Below, piece after piece: positions 1 to 5,573 of a DNA stretch of 8,996 nucleotides; the first letter of the stretch is position 1; each line of letters starts with the position of its first letter. The notes beneath the pieces were generated by a model. That model was not told the origin of the DNA and searched no databases. It was given only the letters and a program-made list of their open reading frames with translations. The DNA is taken from positions 1 to 8,996 of the forward strand of contig JAUUZS010000136.1 in NCBI GenBank assembly GCA_030589835.1, in the 5' to 3' direction. The DNA comes from Cyclobacteriaceae bacterium. GTDB taxonomy: Bacteria > Bacteroidota > Bacteroidia > Cytophagales > Cyclobacteriaceae. The position numbers and the translations under genes were made by a program.

Positions 1-1
1 A

Positions 2-1462
2 TATATCGATGAAACTTCGTTTGGTAATTTTTCTGTTTTATACTTTATTTTAGAGAATATTTCTCTGCATTTATCACTATTTTTTTATCTGATTTTTCTC
101 AAAAACTTTATTAACATCAAATTAAGATTTCTTAGGTGGAATAAAATAGTCAATTATCTGATTGTGGGATTACTGGTTAACATCGTAATTTCATCTGGAA
201 TTATTTTTTATTTTCAGAGGCAGGAAATGGCGATTATAGAGCGGAGTATCTTCCTTTTATTTGTGCTTCCCATTCCTTGTGTTTTGTTGATTTATTTGTA
301 TTTGAAAGGGAATAGGATTGATCACATTTTTATAGTTGGTTCGGCTGCATTGTTTATATCAGGGTTGATTGGCATTTTATCCATTTTGATATTTGATTAT
401 CAAAGGCCGGATACTATTTTTCTATTCGGAATCATGATTGAGCTTATTATATTTAATATTGGCCTGGGTGTAAAGTCAAAATTCCATGAAAAAGAAAAGC
501 AATTGGCCCAATCAGAGCTCATAGGACAACTTGAAGAAAACAAGCTACTTCAATTATCTGTAAACGAGAACCTTGAGCGTCAGGTAAATGAAAGGACACA
601 AGAAATTCAAGCTCAAAATAAAGAATTAACACAGCAACAAGAAGAATTAGCATCGCAGAGAGACGTATTGGAGGATCAAAATCAAGTAATAGCTCAAAGC
701 ATGAAAGAGCTGGAATCCATAAAATCGCAACTGGAGCTAATCGTGCAGGAGCGGACTGTACAGTTAAAAAAGGCCAACCAGGAATTGGTACGCTACAACA
801 GTCAATTGGAACAATATGCCTTTATTACTGCACATAATTTGCGTGGCCCGGTCGCCCGGCTAAAAGGGTTAATGCACATATTTGAAAAGACGTCCGGTGT
901 CAATGAGCAAAATAGGGAAATTGTAAAGCGAATAATAAATTCTGCTGGCGAAATGGATGAGGTGCTTTCGGATATGAATTATATCCTGGAGCTTAAAAAT
1001 AAGGATATCGGTCAATCTTATAAAGTTGATATTGAGGTAATTTATAGTAAGGTAAAAAAAATGCTTTATGAAAATCTTCAGGAATCAAACGCAGAAGTCA
1101 AGCTAAATTTGGATGTTCGACATGTTTACGCGAATGATCCATATCTAGAAAGTGTGATGTATAACCTGATTAGCAATGCCATTAAGTACAGGTCAGAAAG
1201 TAGAAGGTTGGAAATCGGTATTTCATTATATAAAGAAAAGTCAAACATCATATTGGAGGTTTCCGATAATGGACTGGGGATTATCCGTTCGAGGTTTGAA
1301 GGTAAAATATTTGGATTATACCAGAGGTTTCATGACCACATCGGAGGGAAGGGATTGGGCCTCTACCTAGTAAAAACACAGGTAGAAGCCTTAGGAGGTA
1401 GTATTGAAATTGAAACCGAAGATGATAAGGGCACTACATTTAAGATTGCACTACCCGCTTAG
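2..1462 (+). CDS. Membrane sensor histidine kinase, 7TMR-DISM-like, 5' partial
   Basis: This is the C-terminal part of a multi-pass inner-membrane histidine kinase. The frame is open without a stop from base 2, so the GTG at 164 (visible residue 55) is probably internal: hydrophobic helices precede it. About five or six membrane segments are visible (roughly residues 10-37, 50-71, 82-102, 109-131, 137-157), fitting the tail of a 7TMR-DISM membrane domain, whose periplasmic sensor would be upstream. A long Gln/Asn-rich coiled coil follows (about 160-270). The H-box is AHNLRGP with phospho-acceptor H278. The ATPase domain has the N-box LISNAIKY (N392), the G1 box DNGLGI (D422) and GGKGLGLYLVK. 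The protein ends naturally after the ATPase, with no receiver domain. No response regulator is adjacent, so partner and signal are unknown. The H+1 acidic residue usual in HisKA is Asn here. Kinase assignment is secure; the 7TMR-DISM label is inferred from the helix pattern. Confidence 0.88.
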   Translation, partial: YIDETSFGNFSVLYFILENISLHLSLFFYLIFLKNFINIKLRFLRWNKIVNYLIVGLLVNIVISSGIIFYFQRQEMAIIERSIFLLFVLPIPCVLLIYLYLKGNRIDHIFIVGSAALFISGLIGILSILIFDYQRPDTIFLFGIMIELIIFNIGLGVKSKFHEKEKQLAQSELIGQLEENKLLQLSVNENLERQVNERTQEIQAQNKELTQQQEELASQRDVLEDQNQVIAQSMKELESIKSQLELIVQERTVQLKKANQELVRYNSQLEQYAFITAHNLRGPVARLKGLMHIFEKTSGVNEQNREIVKRIINSAGEMDEVLSDMNYILELKNKDIGQSYKVDIEVIYSKVKKMLYENLQESNAEVKLNLDVRHVYANDPYLESVMYNLISNAIKYRSESRRLEIGISLYKEKSNIILEVSDNGLGIIRSRFEGKIFGLYQRFHDHIGGKGLGLYLVKTQVEALGGSIEIETEDDKGTTFKIALPA

Positions 1463-1485
1463 TTGTAGGGATATCTCCATTTTCC

Positions 1486-1502
1486 TTAAATTGTAAATTT
1501 AA
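1486..1502. terminator. AT-only inverted repeat between convergent genes
   Basis: TTAAATT-GTA-AATTTAA is a perfect 7 bp inverted repeat with a 3-base loop, in the 86 bp between the stop codons of the kinase (plus strand) and the sulfatase (minus strand). Its position suggests a bidirectional transcription end. The stem is all A/T and no clear U-tract follows, so it would be a weak intrinsic terminator at best. Confidence 0.25.
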
Positions 1503-1548
1503 AGCAAGAAATCGCAAACCTTAATTTTTGAATTACCTGCCTAAATTC

Positions 1549-3030
1549 CTAAAACAATCCCTTATTCCCTTCTTCCAGAATAGGCAACAATTCCTGGACT
1601 TTTTGCTCGTTTGAAGCGGCAATATTGACCGTTTCCAGTGGATCGGTTTGATGATCATATAGTTCGATGTTTGGCATCTCGTCACGGTAGAATTTCGTGA
1701 TTCTGTACCGCTCATTTCTCATGGTAATTCCTTTTTTGAAATAGCCGTATGTTTGCTCTTTGATGTTCAATTCAGGATTTCCCATCATCGTCATTAGGCT
1801 AATTCCATCCAGCTCATAATTGTAATTGATGTTGCAAAACTCCATAATGGTAGGGTATATATCAATGGTTTCCACCAAGCCGTTTGAGGCAATTCCCGCT
1901 TGCTGCATGCCCGGCGTTTTTATGATCATTGCACTTTTTAATGACCGTTCAAATAAGGTGTGTTTTCCCCATTGGGCATGATCCCCCAAGTGCCAGCCAT
2001 GATCTCCCCACACAATAACCATGGTATTTTCATCCAGTCCAAGTCGTTCCAACTCATTGAGTACTTTGCCCACCTGAGCATCGGCATAGCTTACACAGGC
2101 ATAATATGCATGGATCAACTGCCTCGAATATTCATCATTCAATCTAATTCCCCTGCCTGCTTTTTCTTTTCCTAATTTATAATTATTGAATTCCCCGCAG
2201 CTATTCAAACTTGATTCATGGATGTTGGCCGGGGATTCCGGATTGGTGGATATCAGAAGGCTTTTCTCATCATATAAATCCCAATATTTTGCGGGTGCAG
2301 CCCAGGGCATATGAGGTTTGTATAAGCCAACCGCCAATAGAAAGGGGGTATTTTTTTCTTTGAGTTCTTTGAGCTTACGTACTGCCAAATCAGCATTTAA
2401 TCCATCGGGAAGCCCGGAATCTGCAATAGCTGCTTTTTCATAGGGAAGAACCTGTTGCTTTTCATCTATCCTGTTTTTCCCTTCTGAATAAGCAAAAAAT
2501 GCTTTCCAGCCATTTCCCCATGAGCCGGTTTCCGAATGTATTTCATCCCAGCTGTGCGGAAGTTCTTTAGGGCCATTGGCTGCTTCATTATAGCCATACA
2601 CGATTCCATCCGGGTGGTGCGATATTTTCCCGATACTAACCGTGTAATACCCATTGCGTTTCATTTGATGAGCAAAAGTTTCCGGGGCAGCAGCTTCTGG
2701 TTTGCCGGCAAATGTTTCGGAGAGGGCACTGTTTTTTATGTGGATTTTTTTCGTGGGGCGTTTTCCGGTAAGCATCGAATATCGCGATGCCCCGCAAGTA
2801 GGGACTTGCACAAAATGATTGGTGAACAATCGTCCTTCACCAGCCAGTTTATCTAAATTCGGAGATTTTATTAAGGTATTGCCATAACAGCCAAGTTCAG
2901 GCCTCAAATCATCAATGGCTATAAATAATACATTTGGTGGTTTTTTTTCAGGCGGATTGCAACTTAAACAAATCAAAATAATAGGAAGTGATAAAATGAA
3001 GAAGCGAGTAATTTTATCGAGTAATGACAT
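1549..3030 (-). CDS. Lipoprotein sulfatase, iduronate-2-sulfatase-like (S1 family)
   Basis: This predicted exported S1 sulfatase hydrolyses sulfate esters, probably on a sulfated glycan; the exact substrate cannot be read from sequence. I start it at the ATG ending at base 3030 (493 residues) because that gives a clean lipoprotein signal: positive N-terminus, hydrophobic core, then ICLSC with C24 as the lipidation site. An in-frame ATG 108 bases upstream would put non-signal residues before it. The metal-binding pair D40-D41 lies in AIDDLRPELG. The formylglycine motif is CGASRYSMLTG, with C79 the residue to be converted. WGDHGWHLGDHAQWGKH supplies D343, H344, K356 and H357. The YKPHMPWAAPAKYWDLYD stretch and the WGKHTLFE block are typical of iduronate-2-sulfatase-like members. 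Length is normal and nothing looks broken. No maturase, SusC/D pair or glycosidase is in the window. The gene is divergent from the VOC gene. Confidence 0.92.
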   Translation of the reverse strand: MSLLDKITRFFILSLPIILICLSCNPPEKKPPNVLFIAIDDLRPELGCYGNTLIKSPNLDKLAGEGRLFTNHFVQVPTCGASRYSMLTGKRPTKKIHIKNSALSETFAGKPEAAAPETFAHQMKRNGYYTVSIGKISHHPDGIVYGYNEAANGPKELPHSWDEIHSETGSWGNGWKAFFAYSEGKNRIDEKQQVLPYEKAAIADSGLPDGLNADLAVRKLKELKEKNTPFLLAVGLYKPHMPWAAPAKYWDLYDEKSLLISTNPESPANIHESSLNSCGEFNNYKLGKEKAGRGIRLNDEYSRQLIHAYYACVSYADAQVGKVLNELERLGLDENTMVIVWGDHGWHLGDHAQWGKHTLFERSLKSAMIIKTPGMQQAGIASNGLVETIDIYPTIMEFCNINYNYELDGISLMTMMGNPELNIKEQTYGYFKKGITMRNERYRITKFYRDEMPNIELYDHQTDPLETVNIAASNEQKVQELLPILEEGNKGLF

Positions 3031-3171
3031 AGTCCGGTTTGCTTTATTTTTTTTTGTTGAAATGCAAGTAGGTGCAAATTGTAATAAAATCAATTGAATA
3101 TTATTAAGAAAATTTAAATAAAAGCAATAGCATTGCAATTTATTTGATTCAAATGTAAAAAGTCAGAAAAA
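3031..3171. promoter_or_regulatory. Divergent promoter region, sulfatase / VOC gene
   Basis: This 141 bp AT-rich gap lies between two head-to-head genes, so it should hold promoters for both. On the minus strand TACATTTG (3157 down to 3150) matches the Bacteroidota -7 consensus TAnnTTTG exactly, but no TTG is found at the expected -33 distance, and it lies about 120 bases from the sulfatase start. No convincing match was seen for the VOC gene. Neither start codon has a Shine-Dalgarno sequence, as is common in this phylum. The region also carries a long T run (3047-3056) close to the sulfatase start. Confidence 0.35.
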
Positions 3172-4242
3172 ATGGTTATTAGTGGAATTCAGCAAATCGG
3201 TATTGGCGTCAGCAATATGCAAGAGGCCTGGGATTGGTACAGAAAATTTTTAGGATTCGACATCAGGGTTTTTGAAGAAGAGGCTATAGCCGCTCTGATG
3301 CTTCCTTATACCGGAGGGAAGCCTCAAAGTCGTAGAGCCGCATTAGCCTTGAACCTTCAGGGAGGAGGCGGTTTTGAGATTTGGCAATACACCGAAAGAG
3401 TACCTTTGAAGCCGGTTAATGAAGTGTTGCTTGGCGACCTTGGCATATTTGCCGCAAAAATCAAGTGCCGTGATGCACAAAAAGTGTATGAAAGTTTCAA
3501 TAAGGCGGGTGTTGACGTGCTTGGTGAAGTTCATAAATGTCCTGCAGGGATCAATAACTTTTTTATCCGTGATCCATATAATAATATTTTTAACATCGTT
3601 GAAAGCACTTCATGGTTTAAAAATGAAAATAAACTTACCGGTGGAAGTTACGGGGCTATTATCGGCGTGACCAATATGGAGGCTTCTCTCAAGTTTTATG
3701 CAAACATTTTAGGGTATGATGAAGTGGTGTATAATACTACAGATAAGTTTGGGGAAATTGAATGCTTGCCGGGTGGTGATCAGAAAATTCAACGGGTTTT
3801 ATTGAGACATTCTAAGCCTAGAAAGGGAAGTTTTAGTCCGATATTTGGTCCTTCAGAAATTGAGTTGGTAAAATCGGTTGATCGATCACCAAATAAAATA
3901 TATGAAGGCAGATTTTGGGGGGATTTAGGATTTATACATCTTAGTTTTGATATCAATGGTTATGAAGAGCTTCGCGATATTTGTGCTAAGGAAGGCCACC
4001 CATTTACGGTGGACAGCACCGGGGGGGATATCAATAATAGTTTTGATATGGGGGAAGCCGCCGGCCATTTTTCGTATAACGAAGATCCAGACGGCACGCT
4101 CATTGAATTTATCGAAACACTTAAAGTGCCAGTGGTAAAAAAATTGGGAATAAACATCAACCTTACGAAAAGAGATCCGGAAAAGCCATTGTCAAAATGG
4201 ATATTGAGGGCGTTTGCTTTTAACAGGGTGAAGGATAAATGA
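3172..4242 (+). CDS. Two-domain VOC family (glyoxalase/dioxygenase fold) protein
   Basis: This 356-residue soluble protein has two vicinal-oxygen-chelate domains (about 4-147 and 155-318) and a short basic C-terminal extension (about 322-356, with KRDPEKPLSKW). Domain starts are the parallel strings IGIGVSNMQEAWDWYRKFLGF and IIGVTNMEASLKFYANILGY. Each ends with a DP[YD] turn (DPYNNIFNIVE and DPDGTLIEFIE). VOC proteins chelate a divalent metal through His/Gln and Glu side chains. Here candidates are Q8 and E69 in domain 1 and E231, H256 and E312 in domain 2, so the second domain keeps more of the site and the first looks degenerate. The substrate is unknown; isomerase, dioxygenase or lyase activity, or a binding role, are all possible. 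The start at 3172 is the first ATG before the first VOC strand. The gene is probably monocistronic. A G7 run occurs at 4021-4027. Confidence 0.85.
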   Translation: MVISGIQQIGIGVSNMQEAWDWYRKFLGFDIRVFEEEAIAALMLPYTGGKPQSRRAALALNLQGGGGFEIWQYTERVPLKPVNEVLLGDLGIFAAKIKCRDAQKVYESFNKAGVDVLGEVHKCPAGINNFFIRDPYNNIFNIVESTSWFKNENKLTGGSYGAIIGVTNMEASLKFYANILGYDEVVYNTTDKFGEIECLPGGDQKIQRVLLRHSKPRKGSFSPIFGPSEIELVKSVDRSPNKIYEGRFWGDLGFIHLSFDINGYEELRDICAKEGHPFTVDSTGGDINNSFDMGEAAGHFSYNEDPDGTLIEFIETLKVPVVKKLGININLTKRDPEKPLSKWILRAFAFNRVKDK

Positions 4243-4260
4243 TAGGATCATATCCTTTTT
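4231..4260 (+). terminator. Hairpin with T tract at the VOC gene stop
   Basis: AAGGATA (4231-4237) pairs with TATCCTT (4251-4257), and the T run continues to 4260. An alternative smaller stem, AGGAT-CAT-ATCCT (4244-4256), is followed directly by four T residues. The structure overlaps the stop codon TGA (4240-4242). It is short and AT-rich, so it is only a plausible intrinsic terminator. If real, it separates the VOC gene from the STING-like gene. Confidence 0.35.
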
Positions 4261-4472
4261 CAGGTGTACCAAACCTGGGAGGATCATGAGCCATTACCGA
4301 CGAGGCATTTTATTATAATATCAATTACCCTGATTACATATCACCCCGGCAACATAAAAAAAATGGGCTGTTGCCAGGGCAGGTTGCAGAAATAAAATCA
4401 AAAGGTGCCAATGTAGCAACCCAATGTTATATTTTTTTGATGTCAAGGTATTCACAAGGCCTTGATGAATGA
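4246..4472 (+). pseudogene. Possible decayed protein-coding remnant, unidentified
   Basis: A reading frame in phase with the VOC gene but after its TGA-TAG stops gives FQVYQTWEDHEPLPT (4258-4302). A second frame, open from 4290 to the TGA at 4470-4472, gives DEAFYYNINYPDYISP, then NGLLPGQVAEIKSKGANVA and TQCYIFL. The two pieces join sensibly if one frameshift is assumed near 4300. The second frame has no ATG start before a late Met. The composition looks protein-like rather than random, but I do not recognise the family. It could equally be a chance open frame in non-coding DNA; the call is inference. Confidence 0.22.
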
Positions 4473-4600
4473 GATTGAATACAAAATAATTTTTATTCTT
4501 TCACCCTTCACTTTTTCACTCATTGCTATTAATTACGAAAGGCCATGTTATCGTGTATGGCAAATATCTCTTTGATTTTCTTGATATTGTATCTAAATTA

Positions 4601-4611
4601 GACCTAAGGTC
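4601..4611. promoter_or_regulatory. Short palindrome upstream of the STING-like gene
   Basis: GACCT-A-AGGTC is a perfect 11-base palindrome about 105 bases before the STING-like start codon, in otherwise AT-rich sequence. It has the size of a half to a full operator, but symmetry breaks immediately outside it. No known regulator site is recognised, and chance occurrence is possible. Confidence 0.15.
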
Positions 4612-4716
4612 ATAATTAATATGATCAACTATGTTATTTCTTTACCAGACGGAGTATTCTGTCAGGGTTAGGCAAATCATTGGAAACCAGGTATTATTCG
4701 CTGATCGTTAACCAAA

Positions 4717-5505
4717 ATGCTGGAAATTATGTATTATGAAATATTTAAGGGAATAGTTACAGGCGTGGCCACTTCCACCATCTCCACCGCCGTAATAAAT
4801 ACCATACAACGCTATTTCGGAAAAGGAACCAAAAGTAAGGTATCTCCTGAGGAGATCAAATATCCGATCATTTCGGTTCCATTGGCAATCGGGTACTACT
4901 ACAATTTTATTGAAAAGTTAGAGGATAGGCTTGCCGGAGACAATTTTACGGTAAAAAGACATTATGTGGTTCAGGGGGCTGAAACCTTGGATAAATTAAC
5001 ACTCAGTGACAATCAGATTTCCCAGCTTACGGGTAGCGAATGGGATCAGATGCGAGCCAAAAAGTATGAGATGGCCGATTTTGCAGGTCAATTTGATGCA
5101 AGTGCTGTACGTATAGAACTTTTATATCCTAAAGATTTGAGCAACAAGGCAATACGAAATTGTTCGGCTTTTTTATCCACACAGACCAACCGAGGGTCTA
5201 TTGAATCTATTGTGGGTGGACGGCCTTATGGAATTAATTTTACAGCGCTTGAGACCGGTGATACCCCATCCATTGAAATTGTGGATTACACACGGCCTAT
5301 TGAAGTGATACCCAAGTTTTATCAGGAAGTAAAAGGAGTAGGAGGAATGGGTAGTGATCAGGAACTATGGAAGAGCATACAGGATAGAGAGATGCAGGCC
5401 TTTCTCTATACCTTAAAATTCATGATTGAAAACAAATCAAAATTTTTATACGACAAAGTTTATTTCCGCCCTTATGATTTGGAGCAAGGAACCGATGGTA
5501 CTTAA
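4717..5505 (+). CDS. Prokaryotic STING-like cyclic-dinucleotide receptor, orphan
   Basis: I read this 262-residue protein as a bacterial STING. Residues about 46-255 line up with the metazoan STING ligand domain in order. PLAIGYYYNF (55-64) matches the GLAWSYYIGY helix, F64 standing where Tyr167 stacks on the ligand base. VRIELLYPKDLS matches the RLYILLPLD strand. GRPYGI (R169, Y171) matches R238/Y240 on the lid, and DYTRPIEV (D190, R193) matches EYATPL. FLYTLKFM then KVYFRPYD match the last helix and strand, and there is no C-terminal tail. The family binds c-di-GMP or related dinucleotides as a dimer and oligomerises to trigger an effector. Here no TIR domain is present; only residues 12-30, Thr/Ser-rich and moderately hydrophobic, could be a membrane segment. 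A later ATG (M5) is an alternative start. No CD-NTase adjoins. The alignment is by eye from memory, so the family call is strong but untested. Confidence 0.8.
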   Translation: MLEIMYYEIFKGIVTGVATSTISTAVINTIQRYFGKGTKSKVSPEEIKYPIISVPLAIGYYYNFIEKLEDRLAGDNFTVKRHYVVQGAETLDKLTLSDNQISQLTGSEWDQMRAKKYEMADFAGQFDASAVRIELLYPKDLSNKAIRNCSAFLSTQTNRGSIESIVGGRPYGINFTALETGDTPSIEIVDYTRPIEVIPKFYQEVKGVGGMGSDQELWKSIQDREMQAFLYTLKFMIENKSKFLYDKVYFRPYDLEQGTDGT

Positions 5506-5573
5506 TGCGCAATACATGTGAAATATTCATGATGCCGCAGATTAGACCCGCTATATTTGAATGCATGTCACAA

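Larger units (their letters stand above)
4243..4716. other. 474 bp stretch without an intact gene
   Basis: No intact gene, tRNA-like cloverleaf, insertion-sequence ends or repeat array is visible on either strand. The left half (to about 4472) contains protein-like but broken reading frames, described separately. It also holds a hairpin formed by GGCAACA (4348-4354) and TGTTGCC (4369-4375), extended outwards by CCC/GGG after one mismatch; no T tract follows, so it is not a typical terminator. CAAGGCCTTG (4455-4464) is a 10 bp palindrome. The right half is AT-rich, with many stops, and should hold the promoter of the STING-like gene; no clear TAnnTTTG element was found there. Confidence 0.6.

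Noticed and set aside
1960..2856. Open frames antisense to the sulfatase (about 71 and 106 codons)
   Set aside because: They lie wholly inside a well-supported sulfatase on the other strand and show no recognisable protein features; they are codon shadows.
3031..3138. Longer sulfatase start at 3138
   Set aside because: The extra 36 residues come from AT-rich intergenic sequence and would bury the lipoprotein signal inside the protein; the start at 3030 places the signal at the N-terminus.
4021..4027. G7 tract in the VOC gene as a frameshift
   Set aside because: The frame is intact through it, and the downstream DPDGTLIEF motif is read in the same frame.
4500..4519. Three TTCAC words spaced 7-8 bases apart
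   Set aside because: They are too short and irregular for a CRISPR, iteron or operator array in AT-rich DNA.
5506..5573. Terminator between the STING-like gene and the giant kinase
   Set aside because: I found no inverted repeat with a T tract in these 68 bases, only weak AT-rich symmetry around 5516-5531.
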